Shown: positions 22,570 through 31,369 of the stretch, piece after piece
Layout: the number at the start of each line of letters is the position of its first letter
Position numbering within the stretch: position 1 is the first letter of the stretch
Origin: Pseudomonas sp. HAR-UPW-AIA-41
Lineage (GTDB): Bacteria > Pseudomonadota > Gammaproteobacteria > Pseudomonadales > Pseudomonadaceae
Assembly: GCF_002304225.1 (NCBI RefSeq)
Contig: NZ_NSLB01000001.1
Span: 620,001 to 684,000, forward strand
Reading direction: 5' to 3'
Length of the DNA: 64,000 nt
Made by a program: the position numbers and the translations under genes
The notes under the pieces: generated by a model
What the model saw: the letters and a program-made list of their open reading frames with translations, nothing else
Told to the model about the DNA's origin: nothing
The model's database searches: none

Positions 22570-22585
22570 GGCAGGAACCATGCCA
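22570..22585 (-). promoter_or_regulatory. Sigma54 (RpoN) -24/-12 promoter for lipA
   Basis: On the minus strand the sequence reads TGGCATGGTTCCTGCC. It matches the RpoN consensus TGGCAC-N5-TTGC with GG and GC exactly ten bases apart. Transcription would start near 22560, leaving a leader of about 75 bases before the lipA ATG. Lipase genes of P. aeruginosa and P. alcaligenes are known to depend on RpoN, which supports the assignment. An enhancer-binding protein site should lie further upstream (higher coordinates). Confidence 0.75.
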
Positions 22586-22622
22586 CAGGCGCGTGAAATT
22601 AGAGCGAAGGCTCTATTCCGGG

Positions 22623-22638
22623 CTGTATGTAAATACAG
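22623..22638. promoter_or_regulatory. LexA-like palindrome upstream of lipA
   Basis: CTGTATGTAAATACAG is a dyad with six perfect pairs per arm and fits CTG-N10-CAG, the core of proteobacterial SOS boxes. It sits about 70 bases upstream of the predicted lipA start of transcription and about 400 bases before the next plus-strand gene. It could instead be the site of another dimeric regulator of lipA. Confidence 0.4.
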
Positions 22639-22639
22639 C

Positions 22640-23039
22640 GAACGAATGTTCACCTTTTCTGATTGGCTCCCGCGTTACAGGTCGCCACGGTTAGAGTTGC
22701 CTGTGGTGTCAGTGCGCGGGATCGGCGTGTTCAGCCATGCGCCATTGCTCATGGCATTTGCGTCGTTATCTGAGGCGATTGTGCCAGTTCGCCCATCAAA
22801 GGTTGGGCCCGCTGGTGGCACAGGAACGGCACGATGGGCGTGGGCGAGTACGTGGAAGTGAGCATGCAGGCCCCGCCAGCCTTGACAGGCTCCGGGGGCA
22901 TTTTTAGGATGGCCGCCTGGCGCCGATTTAAGAGCAAATTGCGGGGCGCCGCCCGGTTGGGCACATACCGCTAAAGCGCTGGCCCCGGTGTCGCCTCTCA
23001 CCGCTGCCCGGCGGTAACTCCGAGGCCGAGATTGATGCC
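22640..23039. other. Non-coding stretch upstream of lipA
   Basis: Beyond the promoter elements, about 400 bases carry no convincing gene. A minus-strand frame (23073 to 22675) and a plus-strand frame (22645 to 22861) are open but have no family features and no ribosome site. A decayed gene is possible. No repeat seen. Confidence 0.4.
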
Positions 23040-23351
23040 ATGAGCTGTCCACGTCCCCTACTGCAATTCTCACCGCTGCCGTCCGGTAGTGTCGTTCGCC
23101 ACCCCCATGTTCTGCTGATTGGCCAGCACTCGCCGAGCCTGCTCAGGTACCTCGAAGGTTGGCCGAAGAACTGGGCGGCTGACCGTCAGAGCCTGCTCAA
23201 GTTTGCGGCGCCCCAGGCTGCCGAACTGCGTGAACTGCCGGATGCAGCCTTCGATCTGGTGGTGCTTGGTGAGTCTTCCGGCGCACTGACTGACGAGCTG
23301 CTGCATGAGGTGCTGCGTGTGGCTCGCCAGGGATTGATTCGCCTGCGCTGA
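23040..23351 (+). CDS. Conserved-looking hypothetical protein, 103 residues
   Basis: I do not recognise the family. The protein has a beta-alpha-beta pattern: HVLLIGQHSPSLLRYL, then LLKFAAPQAAELREL, then AFDLVVLGESSGAL and a helix DELLHEVLRVARQGLIRLR. This resembles the first half of a Rossmann methyltransferase with the binding glycines missing, so it may be a degenerate SAM-domain protein. The ribosome site is weak. It faces greB, with 17 bases between the two stops. Confidence 0.55.
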   Translation: MSCPRPLLQFSPLPSGSVVRHPHVLLIGQHSPSLLRYLEGWPKNWAADRQSLLKFAAPQAAELRELPDAAFDLVVLGESSGALTDELLHEVLRVARQGLIRLR

Positions 23352-23368
23352 AGGGCGGCGGGCTGTCT

Positions 23369-23866
23369 TCAGGGATAGTCGATCGCGGTGATCACGTAGT
23401 ACTGCTCACCCGTGGGAGTCTGTACCTTGACTTCGGCATCCAGCGGCTTGCCGACCAGTGCTCTGGCCAGTGGCGAGTCGATGCTGATCAGGCCCTGGCG
23501 CAGATCCAGCTCGTCGGGGCCGACGATGCGATAGCGTGCCTCGTTGCCGTCTTCGTCTTCCACTGTCACCCAGGCGCCGAAGTAGACCTTGCCTGCGTCC
23601 GCCGGGCGCTCGCTGACCACCTTGAGATTTTCCAGGCGCTTGCTGAGAAAGCGCACGCGGCTGTCGATTTCACGCAGCATCTTCTTGCCGTAGGTGTACT
23701 CGGCATTTTCCGAACGATCGCCCTGGGCGGCGGCTTCGCTGACGGCCTGAGTCACCTGTGGCCGGCGCACATGCCACAGCTCGTGAAGCTCTGCACGCAG
23801 GCGCGCCTCGCCTTCGGGGGTGATCAGGGGAGTGCCGGCACTGCGCGGCGGACGGTAACGACTCAT
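23369..23866 (-). CDS. greB: Transcript cleavage factor GreB
   Basis: Rescues backtracked RNA polymerase by stimulating transcript cleavage. The 165 residues have an N-terminal antiparallel coiled coil with the acidic tip region [14 protein letters not shown], whose Asp/Glu pair coordinates the catalytic Mg2+, then the globular FKBP-like domain ([20 protein letters not shown] and [10 protein letters not shown]). The basic N-terminus [16 protein letters not shown] is typical of GreB rather than GreA. It follows the ABC permease gene on the same strand, 28 bases after that gene's stop. Confidence 0.95.
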   Translation of the reverse strand: MSRYRPPRSAGTPLITPEGEARLRAELHELWHVRRPQVTQAVSEAAAQGDRSENAEYTYGKKMLREIDSRVRFLSKRLENLKVVSERPADAGKVYFGAWVTVEDEDGNEARYRIVGPDELDLRQGLISIDSPLARALVGKPLDAEVKVQTPTGEQYYVITAIDYP

Positions 23867-23894
23867 GGCGACTGTTCGTTCAGCTCTTTTCGTT

Positions 23895-26387
23895 TCAGCT
23901 TTCGCGCAGCACCGACAGCGGGCTGGCGTGAATCAACCGGCGGGTTCCCAGACTGCCGGCAAGGCTCACCAGCAAGGCGCCGGCCAGCGGCAGCAGGAGC
24001 AGCCAGGGATGGGGCTGCCAGGCGATATCGAGGGCGAAATGATACAGCAGGTAGCTGACCAGCTCGCAGCCGAGCATGGCCAGCATGCCGCTGCTGGTGC
24101 CCAGCAGGGCAAACTCGCGCAGGCGTGCCTGTTGCAGCAGACGCCTGGAACCGCCGAGGGCCCGCAGGATGGCGCCCTGTTTGAGACGTTCGTCGAGGGT
24201 CGCCTGCAGGCCGGCAAACAGCACGCAGAGGCCGGCGGCCAGCACGAACAGCAGTACGTACTCCACGGCCAGACTGACTTGGGCCAGGATGCTGCGCAGC
24301 TGTTCGAGGATTGCATCGACCTGCAGCAGGGTGACGCTGGGGAACTGCCGCGATAGCGGCAGCAGGGCGCCTTCCTGACTCTTGGGCAGGTGGAAGCTGG
24401 TCAGGTAGGTCAGCGGCAGACCATCGAGCACGCCGGGGGCGAAGACCATGTAGAAGTTCGGCTGGAAACTGTCCCAGTCGACCACGCGCAGGCTGCTGAC
24501 TTCCACCTCGCGGGTTTGCCCGGCGATGCTGAAGGTCAGGCGGTCACCCAGCTGGATTTTCAGGTTATCCGCCAGTTTGCTTTCCATCGACACGCCGGGA
24601 AGACCGCTGCGTGTGGTACCCAGCCAGGCGCCGGCGGTCAGTTTGTTGCCAGCTGGCAAATCGCTGGCCCAGGTCAGGCCCAGATCGCGCTGGATCGCCC
24701 GCTCTCCCTGGGAATCCTTACTGACCAGTTGCTGCACGGGTTGCTGATTGATGGCAATCAGGCGGCCGGGCACCAGCGGGAACAGCGGCTGGCTCTGCGC
24801 GCCCTGCTGTTCGAGGGCACTGACAAAGGCTTCCCGCTGCTCGGGCAGGATGTTCATGGCGAAATGATTGGGTGCATCGCCGGGCAACTGGTTCTGCCAG
24901 TTATCCAGTAGCTCCCCACGCAGCAGACCGATAACGCCCATGGCCAGCAGTATCAGGCCGAAGGCCAGGGACTGGCCGGTGGCCGCCAGCGGATGGCGCA
25001 GCAGTTGGCCGAGTCCCAGGCGCCAGCTTAGCGAGGCGTTTTCCAATACCCGGCGCAGGCTGCGCAGACCCAGCCACAGCAGGCTGCCGAGCAGCAGGCA
25101 GGCGAGCAGGCCGCCGCCGAGCAGGGCCAGGGTCAGGCGCCAGTCGAGGCTCAGTCGCCACATGATCAGGCCAAGGGCTGCGATAGCCAGGGCATAGCTG
25201 AACCAGGCGGCGACCGGCAGCGGCTGCAGGTCCCGGCGCAGCACCCGCAGAGGCGATACGCGCCCCAGGTTGAGCAGTGGCGGCAGGGCAAAGCCGGCCA
25301 GGGTGATCAGACCGCTGGCAATACCTGCCAGTGCCGGAAGCCAGCCAACGGCTGGTAGTTCTTCCGGTAGCAAGCCGCCCAGCAGATGGAGCAGGCCGAG
25401 ATGGCCAAGCCAGCCGAGCAGGGCGCCGAGCAGGCTGGCGAACAGGCCCAGGGCCAGTAACTGAATGCAGAACAGCTGGGTGATCTGCCGGCGTTGCAGG
25501 CCAAAGCAGCGCAGCAGGGCGCTGGTGTCATAACGGCGTGTGGCAAAGCGACTCGCCGACAGCGCCACCGCGACGCCGGCCAACAGCAGGGCGGCCAGAC
25601 TGGCCAGATTGAGGTAACGCTCGGCTCGGCTCAGTGCGCCGCCCACCTGGGTGTTGCCACCGCGGGCGTCGAGCAGTTGCTGATGAGCGGCTAGATCTGG
25701 TTTGGTCTGCTGCCGGTAGGCTCGCACGGCTTCGGCAGACCCTCGCCAGTAATCCCGGTAGCGCACCCGGCTGCCCGGCTGCACCACCTGCGTGGCAGCC
25801 AGATCGCTCAGGTTGATCAGGGCGCGTGGCGTGAGGCTGTAGAAGTCGCCGGCACGATCCGGTTCATAGGTGAGCAGGCGGGTCAGGGTCAGCTCTGTCG
25901 CGCCTACCTCGATGCGTGCTCCGGGCTCTATGCCCAGGGCCTGGGTGAGGCGTGCTTCGGCCCAGAGCTCGCCCGGTTGCGGCAAGCCGCCGGCCTGTTC
26001 TTCAGCAAAGCGCCTGGCAGTGGATTTCAACTCGCCACGCAGCGGGTAGGGGGCCGCCACGGCCTTGACGCTGGCCAGTTGCAGGCCCTGATCGCTGGCC
26101 AGCATGCTGGAAAATTCGACACTCTGTGCATGTTGGAGGCCGAGGGCAAGCCCCTTGTCGATCTGTGCAGTAGCGGCCGGCTGGCTGCCGCTCAATACCA
26201 GATCGGCGGCGAGGAACTCGCTGGCGCGCAGCACCATGGCTTCCTGCAGGCGGGCGCTGAAGAAGCCGATACTGCAGCTGGCGCTGACGGCAATCAGCAG
26301 TGACCAGAACAGCGTGCGCACTTCGGCGGCGCTGCGTTCACGCCATAACAGGCTCAGGGCCAGACGCAGCAGGGCTGGAGTACGCAT
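23895..26387 (-). CDS. FtsX-like ABC transporter permease (YbbP type)
   Basis: An 830-residue permease with an N-terminal helix, a large periplasmic domain, then clusters of transmembrane helices around 255-340, 390-430, 470-490 and a C-terminal FtsX domain (about 700-820), about ten spans in total. This is the YbbP layout. Its ATG shares one base with the stop of the ATPase gene (TGATG), so the two are coupled. In E. coli ybbA-ybbP is likewise divergent from tesA. Function is not settled; lipid or lipoprotein-related export is a guess from family relatives. Confidence 0.9.
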   Translation of the reverse strand: MRTPALLRLALSLLWRERSAAEVRTLFWSLLIAVSASCSIGFFSARLQEAMVLRASEFLAADLVLSGSQPAATAQIDKGLALGLQHAQSVEFSSMLASDQGLQLASVKAVAAPYPLRGELKSTARRFAEEQAGGLPQPGELWAEARLTQALGIEPGARIEVGATELTLTRLLTYEPDRAGDFYSLTPRALINLSDLAATQVVQPGSRVRYRDYWRGSAEAVRAYRQQTKPDLAAHQQLLDARGGNTQVGGALSRAERYLNLASLAALLLAGVAVALSASRFATRRYDTSALLRCFGLQRRQITQLFCIQLLALGLFASLLGALLGWLGHLGLLHLLGGLLPEELPAVGWLPALAGIASGLITLAGFALPPLLNLGRVSPLRVLRRDLQPLPVAAWFSYALAIAALGLIMWRLSLDWRLTLALLGGGLLACLLLGSLLWLGLRSLRRVLENASLSWRLGLGQLLRHPLAATGQSLAFGLILLAMGVIGLLRGELLDNWQNQLPGDAPNHFAMNILPEQREAFVSALEQQGAQSQPLFPLVPGRLIAINQQPVQQLVSKDSQGERAIQRDLGLTWASDLPAGNKLTAGAWLGTTRSGLPGVSMESKLADNLKIQLGDRLTFSIAGQTREVEVSSLRVVDWDSFQPNFYMVFAPGVLDGLPLTYLTSFHLPKSQEGALLPLSRQFPSVTLLQVDAILEQLRSILAQVSLAVEYVLLFVLAAGLCVLFAGLQATLDERLKQGAILRALGGSRRLLQQARLREFALLGTSSGMLAMLGCELVSYLLYHFALDIAWQPHPWLLLLPLAGALLVSLAGSLGTRRLIHASPLSVLRES

Positions 26388-27070
26388 CAGGGGTCCACGC
26401 TCGCCAGCAGGTGGCCGGCTTCTAGGCGAATCTGCCTATGGCAGCGGTGCGCCAGGCGCTCATCGTGGGTGACCAGGACCAGGGTGGTGCCCTGCTCGCG
26501 GTTCAGCTCAAAAAGCAGGTCGCTGATGCGCTCTCCGGTCTGGCTGTCGAGATTGCCGGTAGGCTCGTCGGCAAACAGGATCGCCGGATTGCAGGCAAAG
26601 GCACGGGCCAGGGCAACCCGCTGTTGTTCGCCGCCGGAGAGCTGGCGCGGCAGGTGGCGCAGGCGCTGGGCCAGGCCGACTCGTTCCAGGAGCTGCTGGG
26701 CATGTGCGCGAGCGTCACGGCGACCTGCCAGCTCCAGTGGCAACATGACGTTCTCCCAGGCACTCAGACTGTCGATCAATTGGAACGACTGGAAAACGAA
26801 GCCCACCCGCTCGGCACGCACTGCAGCCCGCTGGTCTTCATCCAGTGAGGTCAGCTCCAGTCCGTCGAGCACAATCCGACCCTGGCTGGGCAGGTCGAGT
26901 CCGGCGAGCAAACCGAGCAGGGTGGACTTGCCCGAGCCGGAACTGCCGACGATAGCCAGGCTGTCGCCGGCCTTCAGATCAAGACTGAGCGGGTGCAGTA
27001 GGGTCAGTTCACCTTCCGCCACAGTGACCACTTTGCTAAGGTCTTGCGCACTCAGAATGCTTTTGCTCAT
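26387..27070 (-). CDS. ABC transporter ATP-binding protein (YbbA type)
   Basis: ATPase of the LolD/YbbA/MacB group, 227 residues. Walker A GSSGSGKST, the Q-loop FQSFQL, signature LSGGEQQRVALARA, Walker B ILFADEPTGNLD and switch His in LVTHDERLA are all intact. It pairs with the overlapping permease gene. Its ATG lies only ten bases from the divergent tesA ATG, so its promoter must lie inside the tesA coding sequence. Confidence 0.95.
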   Translation of the reverse strand: MSKSILSAQDLSKVVTVAEGELTLLHPLSLDLKAGDSLAIVGSSGSGKSTLLGLLAGLDLPSQGRIVLDGLELTSLDEDQRAAVRAERVGFVFQSFQLIDSLSAWENVMLPLELAGRRDARAHAQQLLERVGLAQRLRHLPRQLSGGEQQRVALARAFACNPAILFADEPTGNLDSQTGERISDLLFELNREQGTTLVLVTHDERLAHRCHRQIRLEAGHLLASVDP

Positions 27071-27080
27071 GGAGTTCTCG

Positions 27081-27686
27081 ATGTTGCTGCGCCTGCGCTG
27101 GATCGGCCTCGCTCTGTTGTTACTGGCGGCGCCGCTGCGTGCTGAAGTCTGGCTGGTGGTGGGCGATAGTATCAGCGCCGCTTTTGGCCTGGATACGACC
27201 CAGGGCTGGGTGGCCCTGTTGCAAAAGCGCCTCGATCAGCAGGGCAAGCGTATTCAGGTCGTCAACGCGTCGATCAGTGGTGACACCAGTGCAGGCGGTC
27301 TGGCCCGCCTGCCAGCGCTGCTTGCAGAGCATCGGCCGGCACTGGTGATGATCGAGCTGGGGGGCAATGATGGCTTGCGCGGCACCCCGCTGGCGCAATT
27401 GCAACAGAATCTTGCGAACATGATTGCGGCAAGCAAATCCAGTGGCGCTCGGGTGCTGCTGCTGGGCATGCGCCTGCCCCCCAATTACGGTAAACGCTAC
27501 ACCGAGGGTTTTGCCGGAGTCTATGAGCAACTGGCCGTAACCCATCAGGTGCCGTTACTGCCCTTTTTCCTTGAGGGTGTGGGCGGTGTGCCTGGCCTGA
27601 TGCAGGCTGACGGTATCCATCCCACGGCTGCTGCTCAGCCGCGCCTTCTGGATAACATCTGGCCCTTGCTCGAGGCGCGACTCTAG
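27081..27686 (+). CDS. tesA: TesA, periplasmic SGNH arylesterase/thioesterase
   Basis: Multifunctional esterase, thioesterase and lysophospholipase of the SGNH family. The ATG at 27081 has GGAG six bases upstream and gives 201 residues. Signal peptide about 1-20 (LALLLLAAPLRA). Block I GDSISAAFG carries the nucleophile Ser, block II the Gly in ISGDTSAGG, block III GGNDGLRG the Asn, and block V DGIHPTAAAQP the Asp and His. Divergent from the ybbA-like gene, an arrangement also found in E. coli. Confidence 0.95.
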   Translation: MLLRLRWIGLALLLLAAPLRAEVWLVVGDSISAAFGLDTTQGWVALLQKRLDQQGKRIQVVNASISGDTSAGGLARLPALLAEHRPALVMIELGGNDGLRGTPLAQLQQNLANMIAASKSSGARVLLLGMRLPPNYGKRYTEGFAGVYEQLAVTHQVPLLPFFLEGVGGVPGLMQADGIHPTAAAQPRLLDNIWPLLEARL

Positions 27687-27741
27687 GCTTTTCCGCGCCA
27701 GGCCTTTCGGCTAAGGTGGCGCACCTTCTCCGGAGCCTTCG

Positions 27742-28023
27742 ATGCCGCGCTTTGTCTGGTCCCTGCATGCCTATCAGCTGATCGAGCCTGACGAACAGCT
27801 GGACCTGTTTGCCTGCCGGGAAGTGCGTGTGCATCTGCTTGCGCGTCAGCTTGAGCTTGGCGGCTACGCCGACCGTACGCTCTGTGGTGGCCTGCTACCG
27901 GCGCAACCCCAGCTGTTGCCGCTAACGCGGGGCGACCTGCGCGATCGTCGTCTGTGTGTCGAGTGTGAGCGTGTCCTGCGCGCGCAAAAGGCCGGCCAGC
28001 GCCTGCCCTGGGGCGACGACTGA
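27742..28023 (+). CDS. Small hypothetical protein, 93 residues
   Basis: Unrecognised. A basic, probably cytoplasmic protein with a CxxC pair near the C-terminus (RRLCVECERVL) plus single cysteines in FACRE and TLCGG, so metal binding is conceivable. The ATG is preceded by CCGGAGCCTTCG. It lies between tesA and the L,D-transpeptidase gene on the same strand, but no function follows from that. Confidence 0.7.
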   Translation: MPRFVWSLHAYQLIEPDEQLDLFACREVRVHLLARQLELGGYADRTLCGGLLPAQPQLLPLTRGDLRDRRLCVECERVLRAQKAGQRLPWGDD

Positions 28024-28100
28024 GGCCTCCCCGGTCTGGGTGGGCCTGGTGTACAATTCCGCATCTTTTTTCTCAACTATTGCTAATCAAGGACTTTCGG

Positions 28101-29066
28101 ATGTTGTCGTGCGTATCTGCCGTCGCCCGTGGCCTGTCGGTCGCCGGTTTGTGTCTGGCTGGCCAGGCCGTTGCTCTGGAACTGCCCCTGCCGCCCCCTG
28201 GCGAGGATGTCGTCGGTGAAGTCCGTGTCATTCAAGCCAAGTACGAAGACACCTTCGCCGATATCGCCACGGCCAATGATCTGGGCTACCTGGAAATGGT
28301 CGCTGCCAACCCGGGTGTGGACGCCTGGCTGCCGGGTGCTGGCACCGAAATCATTCTGCCGACCCGCTATATCCTGCCGCCGGGACCGCGTGAGGGCATT
28401 GTGATCAACCTCGCCGAGTACCGCATGTACTACTTCCCGAAAGGCAAGAATGTGGTGCATACCTTCCCACTGGGCATTGGCCGTGAGGGCTGGGGTTCGC
28501 CGATCGCGACCACAACCATCACTGGGAAAACCCCAAATCCAGGTTGGTCGCCGCCTGCCTCGATTCGTGCCGAGCATGCTGCCGATGGTGATCCGCTACC
28601 GGCCTACGTGCCGCCGGGGCCTAATAACCCGCTGGGTCCGTTCAAGTTCACTCTGGGCACACCTGGCTACCTGATCCACGGCTCGAACAAGAAGTTCGGG
28701 ATCGGCATGCGCGTCAGCCACGGCTGTTTCCGCATGCTCAACAACAATGTGCTGGAACTGGCCAAGATGGCGCCGGTGGGCACCAAGGTGCGCATCATCA
28801 ACGAGCCGTACAAGTTCGGTGTAAGTGGCGGCAAGATCTATCTGGAAGCCCATGCTCCGCTGACCGATGCGCCTGAGGCTCAGGTCTCGGCGGTGGACAA
28901 GAATGCCGCCGTGGTCAATGCCCTGCTCAAGCGTGAGGATCTGGTGCAGCAGGTACAGATGGACTGGGATCGTGTTCGTGAGGTGGTCACCGCCGAAGAC
29001 GGTCTGCCGGTTCAGATCGCCGCGCCGCATGAGGCGATGGCCAGCACCGAAACGCCGCTGCACTGA
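28101..29066 (+). CDS. L,D-transpeptidase (YkuD domain) with LysM-like N-terminus
   Basis: Periplasmic enzyme that makes 3-3 peptidoglycan cross-links or attaches lipoproteins to peptidoglycan. From the ATG at 28101 (AAGGA upstream) the product is 321 residues: signal peptide about 1-24, LysM-like segment about 45-95 (DTFADIATANDLGYLEM), YkuD domain about 100-235 with HGSNKKFGIGMRVSHGC and catalytic Cys209, then a C-terminal tail. The neighbouring oprI gene encodes a Braun-type lipoprotein ending in Lys, a plausible substrate for attachment. This link is inference. Confidence 0.93.
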   Translation: MLSCVSAVARGLSVAGLCLAGQAVALELPLPPPGEDVVGEVRVIQAKYEDTFADIATANDLGYLEMVAANPGVDAWLPGAGTEIILPTRYILPPGPREGIVINLAEYRMYYFPKGKNVVHTFPLGIGREGWGSPIATTTITGKTPNPGWSPPASIRAEHAADGDPLPAYVPPGPNNPLGPFKFTLGTPGYLIHGSNKKFGIGMRVSHGCFRMLNNNVLELAKMAPVGTKVRIINEPYKFGVSGGKIYLEAHAPLTDAPEAQVSAVDKNAAVVNALLKREDLVQQVQMDWDRVREVVTAEDGLPVQIAAPHEAMASTETPLH

Positions 29067-29080
29067 TCGCGTCGTAAGTG

Positions 29081-29107
29081 AAAAAGCCCGCCTTGTGCGG
29101 GTTTTTT
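29081..29107 (+). terminator. Rho-independent terminator of the L,D-transpeptidase gene
   Basis: Stem CCCGC/GCGGG with a CTTGT loop, preceded by five A and followed by six T, beginning 14 bases after the stop codon. Confidence 0.85.
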
Positions 29108-29133
29108 CATGTCTGGCAAAAAGTGTCAGGCAT

Positions 29134-29163
29134 AAAAAAACCGACCCATTGCTGGGTCGGTTT
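29134..29163 (-). terminator. Rho-independent terminator of oprI
   Basis: Eight-pair stem CCGACCCA/TGGGTCGG with TTGC loop; the minus strand continues into a run of seven T (seven A on the plus strand at 29134-29140). Lies 23 bases past the oprI stop. Confidence 0.85.
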
Positions 29164-29185
29164 CACAAGATAGCCTGAGAGGCTA

Positions 29186-29431
29186 TTACTTGCGGCTGGC
29201 TTTTTCCAGCATGCGCAGAGCGCGCTCGTTAGCCTCGTCAGCGGTCTGCTGGGCTTTCTGAGCAGCGGCCAGAGCTTCGTCGGCCTTGTTGTAGGCTTCG
29301 TCAGCACGAGCTTGAGCGCGGGCAGCGGAGTCTTCAACAGCGGTCAGACGGGCTTCGGTTTCGCTGGAAGCACAGCCGGTAGCCAGAGCAGCGGCCAGGG
29401 CCAGAGCAGAGAATTTCAGAACGTTGTTCAT
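29186..29431 (-). CDS. oprI: OprI, major outer-membrane (Braun-type) lipoprotein
   Basis: Abundant outer-membrane lipoprotein of pseudomonads, related to Lpp. From the ATG at 29431 (AAGGGGAAACCA upstream) the precursor is 81 residues: signal with lipobox LATGC, Cys20 as lipidated residue, then a continuous alanine-rich heptad coiled coil ([18 protein letters not shown]) ending in ASRK, whose Lys can be joined to peptidoglycan. An upstream promoter and a strong terminator make it a single-gene unit. The close match to P. aeruginosa OprI is from memory. Confidence 0.96.
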   Translation of the reverse strand: MNNVLKFSALALAAALATGCASSETEARLTAVEDSAARAQARADEAYNKADEALAAAQKAQQTADEANERALRMLEKASRK

Positions 29432-29501
29432 TGGTTTCCCCTTAAGGTGGACTTTTTCCATAAAAAGCAATTCCCCAAGGCTGGGAAATTTGCCGGCCTA
29501 C

Positions 29502-29529
29502 ATAGTACCCGTTAGTTGTCGTAAGTAAA
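29502..29529 (-). promoter_or_regulatory. Sigma70-type promoter of oprI
   Basis: On the minus strand, -35 TTTACT (29524-29529) and -10 TACTAT (29502-29507) are separated by 16 bases. Transcription would start near 29495, about 65 bases before the oprI ATG. Fits a highly expressed gene; not otherwise proven. Confidence 0.5.
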
Positions 29530-29747
29530 CCAACAGCAGTAACGACATGCTGTTTTTTTTTGCGTTGTGTGGTGACTTTGTGAGTGTGTTGGGGCTCGGT
29601 TGTTCAATAAATAGACAAGGTGAGCAAAGTTTGTGCAAGGCGTAAAGACTTGTAGTCGATGGGGGCGTCCAGGCATGGATGCAGCTGCTTGCGCCTGATA
29701 CGCTTGGTTTTTCCAAGATGTTGCATACACCTGCAGGGAAGGCATCA

Positions 29748-31016
29748 ATGTCCAAGATAATCAAATGGCTGGTATTGGCGGTAATAGCCTTAGCGCTGCT
29801 GATCAAACTGTCGCTCTGGTGGTCGGTACGCAACATCATGGACGAGGCAGCCGATAGTCTGCAGCCGTTTGCTGAAGTTACATACGAAGGCGTTACGTCC
29901 TCCTTTGATGGTCGCGTGGGGCTGGAGGGGCTGGAAGTTCGGGTCCCGATGGCTGGTGACAGCATCACCATCGAACATGCTCAGCTCAAGTTCAATGGGC
30001 TCGGCGAGTTGCTGCGCTTCAAGGAGCGACTGGAGCAGGGCAAGTTCCCCGAACAGATGGCCATCGATCTCAAGGGGATAGCTCTAGAGGTGCACGGCCC
30101 GTTTATGCAGGCTCTCTACGACACGCCCGCCGAACGCAGCGTGTTTACTGCCATGAGCGAGGTCAATTGCGGCAAAATCAAGCACATCGGTACGGTCGAG
30201 TTGCTGGATATGGGCTATCGCACCCTGGAAACCGATGCCGAATTTTCCTATCGACTTGATCCAGGAGCGCAGAAGCTGACCTTCAATCTGCGTGCCGATA
30301 CACGCGATATGCTGGAAACGCGCCTTAGCATGGCGCTGATCAACGTCTCGGATAATCCGGGTGATCTGCGGATGAACCCGCCGCGTATCTCCTCTATGAC
30401 TGTCGAGATGAATGACAACCAGTACCTGCGCAAGGTTCAGGCTTTCTGCGCGGGCAAGCTGGGGCAGAGCGAGGCGGAGTACCAGAAGACCTCGCTGGAC
30501 AAGTTTGATGCGGTGCTGCGCAGTCAGCGTGTAGGCCTTGATCAACCAGTGCTGGATGCCTATGCCCGCTACCTCAAGGATCCGCAATCACTTCGCCTGG
30601 AAATCAATCCAACCGAAGGCATGGCCTGGGATGGTCTGCAGTTCTTCGAGGCCAAGGATGTGCTGCAGATGGTCAACCCGGTGCTGCTGATCAATCAGGA
30701 GTCTGTGCAGCCATTGGGCTTTAGCTGGGTCGAGCCGGGGCAGGTCCGCGAGATGGGGGCGCTGGAGAAGATCGTGGCGGAGGAGTCACAGTCGTCTCGC
30801 GAAAACTCGACCCAGTATGACTTCGTGCCGGTGGAGCAGTTGGCACAATACACCGGTAAGCGCTTGCAGTTTCTGACCTATGATGGCACCTATTATCAAG
30901 GCATTCTGCACAAGGTGGAGAACAGCAGGGCTTACCTCACGGTCCAGTTTGGGGCGGGCAGTGCGGAGATGTTCTTGCGGCTGGATAAGATCGACAAGGT
31001 TCGTGTGAATTTCTGA
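29748..31016 (+). CDS. Membrane-anchored protein of unknown function, 422 residues
   Basis: Unrecognised. One N-terminal helix (about 5-26) anchors a large periplasmic domain with no multi-span character. AEVTYEGVTSSFDGRVGLEGLEV and later strand-rich segments recall AsmA- or DUF945-like beta-rich envelope proteins, but the match is not firm. Two conserved-looking cysteines (VNCGK, QAFCAGK) may form a disulfide. A small C-terminal barrel-like domain (GKRLQFLTYDGTYYQGILH) looks Sm- or SH3-like. AGGGAAGGCATCA supports the ATG at 29748. The GNAT gene follows after 18 bases and may be co-transcribed. Confidence 0.75.
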   Translation: MSKIIKWLVLAVIALALLIKLSLWWSVRNIMDEAADSLQPFAEVTYEGVTSSFDGRVGLEGLEVRVPMAGDSITIEHAQLKFNGLGELLRFKERLEQGKFPEQMAIDLKGIALEVHGPFMQALYDTPAERSVFTAMSEVNCGKIKHIGTVELLDMGYRTLETDAEFSYRLDPGAQKLTFNLRADTRDMLETRLSMALINVSDNPGDLRMNPPRISSMTVEMNDNQYLRKVQAFCAGKLGQSEAEYQKTSLDKFDAVLRSQRVGLDQPVLDAYARYLKDPQSLRLEINPTEGMAWDGLQFFEAKDVLQMVNPVLLINQESVQPLGFSWVEPGQVREMGALEKIVAEESQSSRENSTQYDFVPVEQLAQYTGKRLQFLTYDGTYYQGILHKVENSRAYLTVQFGAGSAEMFLRLDKIDKVRVNF

Positions 31017-31034
31017 GTGGAGGTGTGAGGCGCG

Positions 31035-31301
31035 ATGAAGCAGAGCCTGCCCATTGAGCACGATGTGATCAAACATCAGTTTGCGCTGGTGGTGGATGGT
31101 CATCGTGCCTATCTGGCCTACATGGACTTGGGCAAGCAGACCCTGGATTTCTATCGCACCTTCGTCCCTAGTGATTTACGTGGACGGGGCATCGCGGCGC
31201 ACCTGACCGAGCATGCACTCGATTACGCCGAGCGCATGGGCTACAGCGTCATTCCGTCGTGTTCCTATGTCGAGCGCTACATGCAGCGGCGCGAGCGCTA
31301 G
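31035..31301 (+). CDS. Small GNAT-family N-acetyltransferase
   Basis: An 88-residue minimal GNAT domain of the YjdJ/GTN10-type group. The acetyl-CoA-binding segment is LRGRGIAAHLTEHALDYAERMG, with the R/QxxGxG/A signature in RGRGIA, followed by IPSCSYVERYMQR. Substrate unknown. GGAGGTG precedes the ATG. It probably forms an operon with the upstream anchored protein and ends at a perfect palindromic terminator. Confidence 0.85.
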   Translation: MKQSLPIEHDVIKHQFALVVDGHRAYLAYMDLGKQTLDFYRTFVPSDLRGRGIAAHLTEHALDYAERMGYSVIPSCSYVERYMQRRER

Positions 31302-31315
31302 TCTTCGGGTTGAAT

Positions 31316-31363
31316 CGCAGACACAAAAAAGCCGGGCAATTGCCCGGCTTTTTTGTGTCTGCG
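31316..31363. terminator. Bidirectional terminator, 48-base perfect palindrome
   Basis: Each 24-base half is the exact reverse complement of the other. The core stem AGCCGGGCAA/TTGCCCGGCT is flanked by A6 and T6, so it works in both directions between the convergent GNAT gene and the DAHP synthase gene (minus-strand stop at 31370). Confidence 0.93.
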
Positions 31364-31369
31364 GGAAAC

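Noticed and set aside
22675..23073. A 132-codon minus-strand frame upstream of lipA.
   Set aside because: No ribosome site, no family pattern, and it would read into the lipA promoter region; kept only as a possible remnant.
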